This document shows positions 1 through 7,032 of a DNA stretch of 19,270 nt, piece after piece (position 1 is the stretch's first letter; every line of letters starts with the position of its first letter). The stretch covers positions 1-19,270 of the forward strand of contig JAEWZB010000111.1 of the NCBI GenBank assembly GCA_023395515.1, given 5' to 3'. The position numbers and the translations under genes were made by a program. The DNA comes from Bacillota bacterium. GTDB lineage: Bacteria > Bacillota > Syntrophomonadia > Syntrophomonadales > Syntrophomonadaceae. Under the pieces are notes generated by a model. It had not been told where the DNA came from and did no database searches. It saw only the letters and a list, made by a program, of their open reading frames with translations.

Positions 1-165
1 CCCCATTTTCCCGAGTCGGATTATCAGCGTTTTTCGGACCATGAAATGGATAAACATTTCAAAGGCTGGCTGTTGGAGATGAAAGATCGTTTTTTGATCG
101 AGAAGAAGCACTTGCAGGAATTGCAGCAAGGCTATCGGGATCAGGATTGGTGGATTAAACCATGA
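1..165 (+). CDS. C-terminal fragment of an unrecognised protein
   Basis: Frame 1 is open from the first base of the window to a TGA at 163-165 and encodes 54 residues, so the gene starts outside the window. The visible tail is charged and aromatic. It contains DHEMDKHFKGWLLEMKDRF, then a short helical Lys/Gln/Glu-rich stretch, and ends in QDWWIKP. Codon use looks like real coding DNA, with no low-complexity sequence. I do not recognise the family and cannot assign a function. It points towards the minus-strand cluster, with the two 3' ends facing each other across a 160-base spacer that holds a hairpin. Confidence 0.55.
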   Translation, partial: PHFPESDYQRFSDHEMDKHFKGWLLEMKDRFLIEKKHLQELQQGYRDQDWWIKP

Positions 166-260
166 CCTTCATATGGGTTGTTACTGTGAAAGAGTAATCG
201 ATTTAAGGTTAAACCACGAGCGATTTTCATTGCCGAGTCATCACTCCTACCGGACACACA

Positions 261-308
261 TACCGTAGAAGACATCCCCCGCGATTTGCTCCCCCGTCTT
301 TTACGGTA
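261..308. repeat. Hairpin-forming inverted repeat in the convergent spacer
   Basis: TACCGTAGAAGAC (261-273) pairs with GTCTTTTACGGTA (296-308) over 13 positions, with one G-T wobble, around a 22-base loop carrying two C5 runs. It lies between the 3' ends of a plus-strand gene (1-165) and a minus-strand gene (326-1033), where a bidirectional terminator would be expected. Neither side is followed by a T run, so an ordinary intrinsic terminator is not supported. Alternatives are a dispersed repeat or a remnant of a mobile element. Confidence 0.5.
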
Positions 309-325
309 TATGCAACAATTTTCGC

Positions 326-1033
326 TTACTTCAGCAAAGGGCAGTAACAACGGTGGCACTTGTCGTCATTAATATCGTTTATATCACCACAAGCATTGCA
401 AAATATAATGCTGTCCCCGGATTTATCATATTTTTCCCATGAATTTAGCCCTTGGTGATGGCGAACTTTATCTCCAATCTTATAATAATTATATTTAGTA
501 TCATCATCTTCCGCCGTCATAGTTTTGATTTTACCTTGGTCGGTTTTAAAGGTTAAGGTATATAAGGTATATTTCTCCATGTAGTAATCATCACCTGATT
601 GCTGGCGGCGCCTTTTCTTTTCAATTTTTTTATCGATTAATACCGCGTCATAGGTAGAACCGGAAGCCCGAGAAATCGTAGTCAATAAAGCGATAGCAAG
701 AAACATGCCTCCAATTCCCATCCCGATAAATAAGGCCTCCGGGTTATCCATCTCGTAACTTCGTTCCCCATAAATATAAAAAGATATGATGACGACTAGG
801 GCCAGTATAGTGGAGAAAGCAAAAGCCCATATAGTAGTATTCCTTTGATAGCGGGCAAAAGCCGGATCATTAATACGTTCGGAATAACCGATTAAGCTCC
901 CGCTTCCTTCCGCCGGTTCTGTTCTGCCGGGAGTATTAACCTTATCATCAGTTACCAGAACTAAAGAAGTTCCGCATTCGGTACAAAAATTTATATTTCC
1001 CAGCGCTTTAGCTCCGCAATTAGAACAAATCAT
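326..1033 (-). CDS. Membrane protein with zinc ribbons at both ends
   Basis: This 235-residue protein begins with a zinc ribbon (C3, C6, C17, C20; CxxC-x10-CxxC). A polar linker and two membrane segments follow at about 66-88 and 101-121. The soluble region has a basic stretch (KKRRRR near 139) and a short beta-rich part at about 150-203, in the style of DUF3592-like proteins. It ends in a second CxxC-x10-CxxC set (C212, C215, C226, C229). Having both metal-binding ends on one side of a two-pass hairpin is notable. The start is fixed by an AAGGAGGGG site a few bases upstream that overlaps the stop region of the preceding gene; the gap is 12 bases. It appears to be the last gene of the minus-strand cluster. 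Zinc binding is inferred from the cysteine spacing, and the function is unknown. Confidence 0.85.
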   Translation of the reverse strand: MICSNCGAKALGNINFCTECGTSLVLVTDDKVNTPGRTEPAEGSGSLIGYSERINDPAFARYQRNTTIWAFAFSTILALVVIISFYIYGERSYEMDNPEALFIGMGIGGMFLAIALLTTISRASGSTYDAVLIDKKIEKKRRRQQSGDDYYMEKYTLYTLTFKTDQGKIKTMTAEDDDTKYNYYKIGDKVRHHQGLNSWEKYDKSGDSIIFCNACGDINDINDDKCHRCYCPLLK

Positions 1034-1045
1034 TTTCCCCCTCCT

Positions 1046-2944
1046 TTACCTTCCCCCATAGCTGCCGCCGCCACCTCCGCCACCTCCGCCGCCGGAGAAT
1101 CCTCCGCCGCCGCCGGAACCGGAAGAAGCCTTGCTGGCTGCTTTAGCCGCTGTTTGCAATGACCGTTCAAAAGAGCTGCTTATTCCGGCAAAGGAATTAT
1201 TTAAGCCGTTTAGCCCGGTATGAGTATTGTAGGCCAGCCAACCATGACCAAAGCGATAGTTACCTTCCTGCATGTTGGGAAATACTATTTCCAGTTGTTT
1301 TATAACTTCCTTAGCTACTCCCAAAGTAACCGCATAAACTAAATAATGTTCCCAGATGATCAGGCTGGGTATTTCATGACGCTGCATTTCTGAAAAATGT
1401 TCTAAAAACCTTTTGAAAGCTTGCCAGCGCACATAATCTTCCTGCCCGCCTACTGAACGCCGCTTGAAAAAGCGGGGTATTAAAAGGAATATGGAGCCGG
1501 ATATTATCAGCCCCCAGCCTAAGAAGCTACCTTTACCCGCCAGTATAAAGCCCAGAACCAATAAAGCTACACCGCCCAATATGGTAAAAAGCGGCATCAT
1601 GCCATTTTTATCAAAAAAGCTGTATTTCTCACAATTAGCCTCGATTTCATGAGTCCATTCTTTCCAAAAATCGTAGAAATCTTCTCCCTTTTTTTTAGCG
1701 TAATTTTCTATATCACTTAAAAATATATAGCTTTGGCCTTTCCCAATATCGTTTTTAAGATAGGCGATTAATTCTTCTTCATGAGGTCTTAAGACTGCTT
1801 CTTCCGGTTTTCTTAAAGTGGCCGGTTGCGGTGCCGGCATAAAGGAAAGACGGTAAGTACTTACTTCCTTGCTGCCTAATAATTTTCGTACCTGTACGGT
1901 ATCTTCCTCCAGATACAGAAATTTACGCCGGGCTAAATCCATTATGGTGGCCGTAATATCTTGGGCCTGCATGTTCTTAAAGTTCCACAGTATACTTAAT
2001 TCCCCCGGACTATAATTAGAAGGAAAATCACGGTAGTAATCACCGTCGAAACTAGCCTTATGACTGCGCCCGTATCTGCGCCACACTAGAAATACTCCGG
2101 CTAAAGAGATACCTATTATACCTATCCCCCCACCTATTTCCGCTTTAGCCATCGCGCGCTCTTTATTGGCTTCATCAGCCCAGCCCTGTTCCTCGGCTAA
2201 TATACCGGCTAAAGCTTCCCGTTGGGTAAAAGCTTCTGCCGGGGCTCCGGCCAAGAGAGCTGCCGGCATGACTCCCCGCCCTTCCATAAAGGTGTAAGCC
2301 GGCAAGTTATTAACCTTCCATACTACTCCATCGGCTCCGGCAAATTCTACTTCACCGTTTAGAGGCCCATGTCCCCATATTCTAATATCTTCCCCCAATT
2401 GATACTGTTCGGCTCCGGCTGGCAGCTTAAGATTAACTTCTACATAAGATACTTTATTACCATTAGCCTCCCCAATAAATTTACGGTATAGCTCCGCCAC
2501 ATCGTTATGAATTTTGACTGCATTTACTACCCGGTATGATACCTCAAAAGTACGCACCTGGTCGTAAGCATCAATACTCCAATCAATAAGAATATTATTA
2601 CCTTCAGATTTAGTCAGAAAAGTTCCCGGCGGTCCATAATCGGTACCGGGATTATATTCATAAGGCTGTCCCTGTTCACTTACGGTTACATCTACAATGG
2701 GAGTATCTCCTACCGGTATTTTCACATAAAAGCCTTCCCACTTACCGGAGAAATCTACCGTAATTTTTTCGGTAACCTGCATAGAAGCATCCGGTAAAAC
2801 CCGGGCATCTACGATTATCTGTTCCATAGTTAAGGAGCGCTCTGCTAAAGCTAGGCCGGGTAAAAAGGCTACCGCCAATGCCAAACTTAGCCAAAAACAT
2901 ATTATACAGGCTCTAACCGGCTTGAAAGACCATGTAAATTTCAT
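1046..2944 (-). CDS. DUF2207-family membrane protein with glycine-rich tail
   Basis: The protein is 632 residues from the ATG at 2944. An in-frame start 18 codons upstream is possible, but AAGGAG lies eight bases before this ATG, and MKF plus a hydrophobic stretch ending LALA gives a proper signal peptide. Next comes a predicted extracytoplasmic beta-rich domain of about 35-250 (DUF2207 style), a membrane segment at about 270-288, a cytoplasmic region with the typical SPGELSILWNF and ATIMDLARRKFLYLEE motifs, two membrane segments at about 451-470 and 473-492, and a cytoplasmic tail. The last 25 residues are almost all glycine and serine, ending SYGGR, a hallmark of this family. DUF2207 proteins often sit beside LemA; here the gap is 13 bases. 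The family is recognised with confidence, but its biochemical role is unknown. Confidence 0.92.
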   Translation of the reverse strand: MKFTWSFKPVRACIICFWLSLALAVAFLPGLALAERSLTMEQIIVDARVLPDASMQVTEKITVDFSGKWEGFYVKIPVGDTPIVDVTVSEQGQPYEYNPGTDYGPPGTFLTKSEGNNILIDWSIDAYDQVRTFEVSYRVVNAVKIHNDVAELYRKFIGEANGNKVSYVEVNLKLPAGAEQYQLGEDIRIWGHGPLNGEVEFAGADGVVWKVNNLPAYTFMEGRGVMPAALLAGAPAEAFTQREALAGILAEEQGWADEANKERAMAKAEIGGGIGIIGISLAGVFLVWRRYGRSHKASFDGDYYRDFPSNYSPGELSILWNFKNMQAQDITATIMDLARRKFLYLEEDTVQVRKLLGSKEVSTYRLSFMPAPQPATLRKPEEAVLRPHEEELIAYLKNDIGKGQSYIFLSDIENYAKKKGEDFYDFWKEWTHEIEANCEKYSFFDKNGMMPLFTILGGVALLVLGFILAGKGSFLGWGLIISGSIFLLIPRFFKRRSVGGQEDYVRWQAFKRFLEHFSEMQRHEIPSLIIWEHYLVYAVTLGVAKEVIKQLEIVFPNMQEGNYRFGHGWLAYNTHTGLNGLNNSFAGISSSFERSLQTAAKAASKASSGSGGGGGFSGGGGGGGGGGSYGGR

Positions 2945-2957
2945 GTCATTAACTCCT

Positions 2958-3515
2958 TTAAAATTCCACCTTAACCGCTTGCCGCGCATCAGGCTCACCT
3001 TGTAGATTAAAATAATCCACCATGCTGAATCCCAGCATGCCCGCCACTAAATTAGCCGGGAATAATTCAATTTTAGTATTAAATTTCTGCACGGTATCAT
3101 TATAAAATTGACGGGAAAAGGCTATTTTACTTTCCGTATCGCTCAGTTCACCTTGTAATTGTAAGAAATTGGTGTTAGCTTTTAGTTCCGGATAAGCTTC
3201 GGCTACGGCAAACAATGACCTTAAGGCCCCGGTCAGCATATTTTCCGCTTGCATTTGTTCCTTAACAGAACCGGCATTGGCCGCCATATTTCTAGCCTGG
3301 GTAACTCTTTCTAAAGTATCCTTTTCATGCTGAGCATAACCTTTTACGGCATTAACCAGGTTAGGAATCAAATCATAGCGCCGTTTAAGCTGAACATCTA
3401 CTTGGGCCCAGGCGTTTTGCACCCTTTGCCTTAATTGCACCAAACTATTATAGGTACTGATTAAAAATATTGCCAAAAGTACAACTAAAACCCCAATAGT
3501 AATTCCGATTATCAT
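2958..3515 (-). CDS. lemA: LemA family protein
   Basis: This 185-residue protein has the LemA layout: one N-terminal membrane anchor (about 2-22) followed by a long helical bundle. Diagnostic stretches are YNSLVQLRQRVQNAWAQVDV, LKRRYDLIPNLVNAVKGYA, HEKDTLERVTQAR, and near the C terminus the ESKIAFSRQFYNDTVQKFN and FPANLVAGMLGF motifs. The start is supported by AAAGGAGG seven bases before the ATG. LemA proteins are membrane-anchored with the bundle expected outside the cytoplasmic membrane, and they are commonly encoded with DUF2207 or TPM-domain proteins. The next gene here is a DUF2207 protein. No enzymatic activity is established for the family; the pairing points to envelope maintenance or stress, which is an inference. 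Confidence 0.96.
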   Translation of the reverse strand: MIIGITIGVLVVLLAIFLISTYNSLVQLRQRVQNAWAQVDVQLKRRYDLIPNLVNAVKGYAQHEKDTLERVTQARNMAANAGSVKEQMQAENMLTGALRSLFAVAEAYPELKANTNFLQLQGELSDTESKIAFSRQFYNDTVQKFNTKIELFPANLVAGMLGFSMVDYFNLQGEPDARQAVKVEF

Positions 3516-3566
3516 ATGTCATCCTCCTTTAAAAATATTATTTGATTTATCCATCTTACTTTATTA

Positions 3567-4817
3567 TTACATAAACATGGAGAAGCCTTCTATCTCACGC
3601 TGTTGCTTATTAATCGACACTCCTGCCGACTCGATAACTTCAGTCAAGCGGGTAAAATTGTTGAGGATAATACCGCCATTTTGGTTGGTGAACCACACAT
3701 ATATGGGAGGCCCGTTTTTTCTGCAAATCTCCAATCCTCCATAAGCGGCAGCAGCAGTCAGTAAAGCACTGCCGGCCGGTTGGGTAGAGGCCCGCCCCCC
3801 CATTATGGCCAGAAAGGCTAAAGCTAAAGACAGTTTGCGAAACCAGCCCGGATTTCTTAGTTTAACCATATTTACCTGGGTAATTTCATTAAAATCACAC
3901 TTCTTAACTCCTTTAAAGCTAATCTGGCACAAACCTTCCGACGACAGTTCAATACGGTAAGAGGCATACCAGGCATTATAATAGAGCAGAATTATGCAAA
4001 ATAAAGCTATAAGCCACATAGCTCCACTTATTACCCACATACCGGTAACCGCTTGAGTTGTGCCTCCATTAATTAAAAAAGGCAATCCATAAAAAGGCAG
4101 TAAAAGGATTACGGCAGATAAATCTCCGGCCACCATGCTCCCGGTAGAATAACTGATGTCGGTGGCCTCTTTTTTGCGCCGGGGCAGAAAAACATATAAT
4201 AGCAGACCTACGGCTAATATCCCGCTCCCTAAATGGCGATAAGGATAATAGAGCCAGGCAGGTGCTACTCGATACGGCTTAGACATAGTCCCGATGCTGA
4301 CCTTATAATCATAATAACGTAATAAAAAATAGGCATTTTCACTCCCTGTACCGACCCTTACATAGATTTTCTCTCCATCTTCAGGAATTAACCCCCATTC
4401 TGCCCACGGTATTTCTCCCGGTTTGAAAAATACTTCTACCGCACCGGCAGGTGTCCAGAAAGGGTCTTTATCTTTTTCACTGACTCGATGACCATAAGCA
4501 GAAAGGCCATATTCACCTATACTGGCTAACCATACCTGCCAAAAAAAGTCATCTCCTTGACTAACGTCTACCTGCACTACCCGGCCCCCGGTTTTTTCAT
4601 TAATATATTCCGGTAAAGGCAGTTGATTTAAGCGTTTACTTTCTTCCGAAACAATACCATATGATTTTAACTCATCAGCTTGCTCTTGCAGCCAGTCTAT
4701 GGCAGTTACACTTACCATGGCCGGGGCTACATAAAAAAACATCGCTAAGCCGAGCAGAATTCCCAATAATAATGCTATACGCCGCCATAATTCCAGGCTC
4801 CCCGCAGCAACCGGCAT
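3567..4817 (-). CDS. Membrane protein with extracytoplasmic domain and PH-like tail
   Basis: In this 416-residue protein an N-terminal membrane segment (about 12-34) is followed by a soluble domain of about 160 residues. That domain is rich in aromatic residues (FFWQVWLASIGEYG, LLRYYDYKVSIGTMSKPYR) and probably extracytoplasmic. Three membrane segments follow at about 196-212, 231-250 and 259-281. The C-terminal part, about 285-400, has the alternating pattern of a bacterial PH domain (YRIELSSEGLCQISFKG, then FNEITQVNMVKL, then VWFTNQNGGIILNN) but is interrupted by a hydrophobic Ala/Gly segment at 329-362. The start is backed by AAGGGGAG eight bases before the ATG. It lies 18 bases after the zinc-ribbon gene and 51 bases before lemA. 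The PH-like call is by eye, and the exact family is not recognised. Confidence 0.8.
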   Translation of the reverse strand: MPVAAGSLELWRRIALLLGILLGLAMFFYVAPAMVSVTAIDWLQEQADELKSYGIVSEESKRLNQLPLPEYINEKTGGRVVQVDVSQGDDFFWQVWLASIGEYGLSAYGHRVSEKDKDPFWTPAGAVEVFFKPGEIPWAEWGLIPEDGEKIYVRVGTGSENAYFLLRYYDYKVSIGTMSKPYRVAPAWLYYPYRHLGSGILAVGLLLYVFLPRRKKEATDISYSTGSMVAGDLSAVILLLPFYGLPFLINGGTTQAVTGMWVISGAMWLIALFCIILLYYNAWYASYRIELSSEGLCQISFKGVKKCDFNEITQVNMVKLRNPGWFRKLSLALAFLAIMGGRASTQPAGSALLTAAAAYGGLEICRKNGPPIYVWFTNQNGGIILNNFTRLTEVIESAGVSINKQQREIEGFSMFM

Positions 4818-4835
4818 AATTAAATCTCCCCTTTA

Positions 4836-5876
4836 TTAATAAGTCTGGGTGCGGTCATCTTTAATATCTTGATAATTTGGACACCATTTTCTAATGCTAT
4901 CTCCTGCTGTACCTAAATCTATCTGCTCCATAGCCGTCATTTTATAATATTCTAACCCTCCGCTAGGCGATATAACTAAGACACTCCCACATCCCGGAGC
5001 ATAATAAGTAATAGCTTGCCAACCTACCGCTTGGTTATCTTCTTGAATTAGCAGACAATCGGTAAACTTAGCAAAGCCTAAATCCAAATCTACCCCCATA
5101 TCTAATACCGTCCAGATAATGGATCCCATTTCATTTTGATAATTCCAAGTCTGCCCCACAGTTAAATTATTTTTTAAAACCGGAAAAATTTCATGAGGTG
5201 TAACATCTAAAATATAATAAGTTCCATCCGCCCGTTCCACATAATGAAAACCGAAACCATATTCTTCGCCCCGCTCAATTCCTACTTCTACTTCACTTAC
5301 CCTGACCGCCTCATTAGAAACTGCTTGCCCGCTGATACGGTCAACTATCCCGGCTAATCCATTCGGATACTTCACATAAAAGGTACATTTCAGCCCCGGT
5401 GTAGATAAATAAGTAGCCGCCCGGCTCAAATCAAACTGCCCGGACACATTATCTCCGGTCTGCCTTTCAGCCGGTGCAGTAGTATTAATATTATTCTTAT
5501 TCCCTTCCACCGCCACTCCGGGTATAGTACCGGCTTGCTCAGGCCCCTCTCCTTTAGGCAGCCACCAGTAAATACCTCCTCCCGCGAGAAATAATACCAC
5601 CAGCAATGCAACCACAATCATTAACGCATTTTTATGGCCGCCGCCCCCATTACTACCCAAAGCAACCTGATTTCTTCCTTCCGGCATCATTGGCCTTTCC
5701 GCTCTTGGCGCTCCCCGGTCTGTATTAACAGGAGGCGACGGTTCGGATGGCATTTTTCCTTCTGAAGCAGACGAATTTATCGCTAAAGTATTAAGATCAA
5801 AACCACATTCGCCACAAAACCTATCTGCAGCCGCTATTTTCACCCCGCACTCCGGGCAAAATTTAAGCTTGCTCAC
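4836..5876 (-). CDS. Zinc-ribbon membrane protein with extracytoplasmic domain
   Basis: This 346-residue protein has a GTG start 13 bases after the preceding stop, with an AAAGGAAG site upstream. An N-terminal zinc ribbon (C7, C10, C21, C24) is followed by a Pro/Ser/Gly-rich linker, one membrane segment (about 83-106, ending in YWWLP), a low-complexity spacer, and a C-terminal domain of roughly 200 residues. That domain has beta-strand character (GLKCTFYVKYPNG, TYYILDVTPHEIFPV, GQTWNYQNEMGSIIWTV, YYAPGCGSVLVISPSGGLEYY) and resembles the folded part of secreted Firmicutes lipoprotein-like proteins. The likely topology puts the ribbon in the cytoplasm and the large domain outside. No catalytic motif is visible. 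It is one of three zinc-ribbon proteins in this operon. Function unknown. Confidence 0.85.
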   Translation of the reverse strand: MSKLKFCPECGVKIAAADRFCGECGFDLNTLAINSSASEGKMPSEPSPPVNTDRGAPRAERPMMPEGRNQVALGSNGGGGHKNALMIVVALLVVLFLAGGGIYWWLPKGEGPEQAGTIPGVAVEGNKNNINTTAPAERQTGDNVSGQFDLSRAATYLSTPGLKCTFYVKYPNGLAGIVDRISGQAVSNEAVRVSEVEVGIERGEEYGFGFHYVERADGTYYILDVTPHEIFPVLKNNLTVGQTWNYQNEMGSIIWTVLDMGVDLDLGFAKFTDCLLIQEDNQAVGWQAITYYAPGCGSVLVISPSGGLEYYKMTAMEQIDLGTAGDSIRKWCPNYQDIKDDRTQTY

Positions 5877-5889
5877 CTATTCACTTCCT

Positions 5890-7002
5890 TTAAAGTGCAG
5901 TTCCGCAATTACTGCAAAACTTCTTACCAGATACCGTTTGCACCCCGCAGTTGCCACAGAACTTCTTTTTAGCTGCGGCTGTTTCGGCACCCTTGCCCGG
6001 GCCAGGCTGACCTACAGCTTTCAGCAAAGCTTCCATCCATTGTGTCAAACTCTCTTTAAGCCCCTCGGCGTTAAGAGCTTGGTGACGAAAACGGGTATCG
6101 CCTTGCGCCTCGTTTTCAAAGGAGCAAAGATGATTAGTAAAGGCAGTTGTAGCCATGAATACCCGGGAGAGGCTACGTTCTTCCCCGCTAATTAAAGCAG
6201 TAGCCTGAAAGCCTGTAGCTCCCATCCAGCCCGTTATAAATTCGGTTCCCATAATTCGGGAGCGTTCCCCCATAGTTAATATATTCTCCTTATTGCTTAG
6301 AAAGCCTAACTCCTCAATCTGCTCTATATGTTCCGGTCTTAAGGCCATATTACTATTTTTAAGTCCCGGAGTAAGTTCCAACAAGGTAGGCAAGAGCCAG
6401 CGTTTATCCTGGCTGGCTAAGGCCCGTTGCAAAATTTCCACATAATCGGAAGTAGCTAAGGATAAATTCAAATTACCGCTGTAATCCAGCATACTTTCCA
6501 TATAGGAGCGGCGGTAAATATCTATACAATGCCAAGCACATATCAAAACTTCCGTTTCCATAATATGAGGAAATACCGTCTGATAAGTACCCATACCTGT
6601 TGACGCATATGTTCCTGACCACCATTCCAGATAAGCATCAAAGTCGTCAAAGAGCCAAATCAGTAAATCGCCTTCCGAGTTTACAAATTGGGCGGCCACC
6701 GTTTTATAATCGTCAGACAGCAGGAGATAATACTTTTCATCAGCAGTTCCGCCTCCGCCGCGGTTAAATTCAATCTTTAATACCGGTTCTAATAAATGCC
6801 CAGCCACCTGATTAAACTTAGGACTCTCGGCCAGTACCTTAAAAAATTCCGAAGGATTGCTGGTAGCTCCTTGTTCTGCATTATAAGTAAAATTTGCCAG
6901 CTTATTGCCGTTAAGGCCCGAGCGTCTAAATAAATGGTTAATATCTGCTGGGGTAAGCTTAAAAATTTCGGTATTGGCCATCTGCTCCTGATTCATTCCC
7001 AT
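5890..7002 (-). CDS. Soluble protein with C-terminal zinc ribbon
   Basis: This 370-residue protein has no membrane segment or signal peptide, so it is probably cytoplasmic. The start MGMNQEQ is preceded by GAGGAGGA; the second Met two codons on is nearly as good. The body is mixed alpha/beta and rich in tryptophan and acidic residues around LLIWLFDDFDAYLEWW, followed by a helical half (SDYVEILQRALAS, PEHIEQIEELGFLSNKEN). A Gly/Ala/Lys linker leads to a terminal zinc ribbon (C349, C352, C363, C366). The ribbon is at the C terminus here, whereas it is N-terminal in the next gene. It follows the giant-protein gene by 30 bases. I do not recognise the main domain; a cytoplasmic partner or regulator of the membrane proteins is a guess. 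Confidence 0.82.
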   Translation of the reverse strand: MGMNQEQMANTEIFKLTPADINHLFRRSGLNGNKLANFTYNAEQGATSNPSEFFKVLAESPKFNQVAGHLLEPVLKIEFNRGGGGTADEKYYLLLSDDYKTVAAQFVNSEGDLLIWLFDDFDAYLEWWSGTYASTGMGTYQTVFPHIMETEVLICAWHCIDIYRRSYMESMLDYSGNLNLSLATSDYVEILQRALASQDKRWLLPTLLELTPGLKNSNMALRPEHIEQIEELGFLSNKENILTMGERSRIMGTEFITGWMGATGFQATALISGEERSLSRVFMATTAFTNHLCSFENEAQGDTRFRHQALNAEGLKESLTQWMEALLKAVGQPGPGKGAETAAAKKKFCGNCGVQTVSGKKFCSNCGTAL

Positions 7003-7032
7003 TTTTTCTCCTCCTCGCTGTTTAATGCCTGA

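Noticed and set aside
141..359. 72-codon minus-strand frame across the spacer and the end of the last cluster gene
   Set aside because: It overlaps the zinc-ribbon gene's 3' end and the hairpin, has no recognisable motif and no good ribosome binding site.
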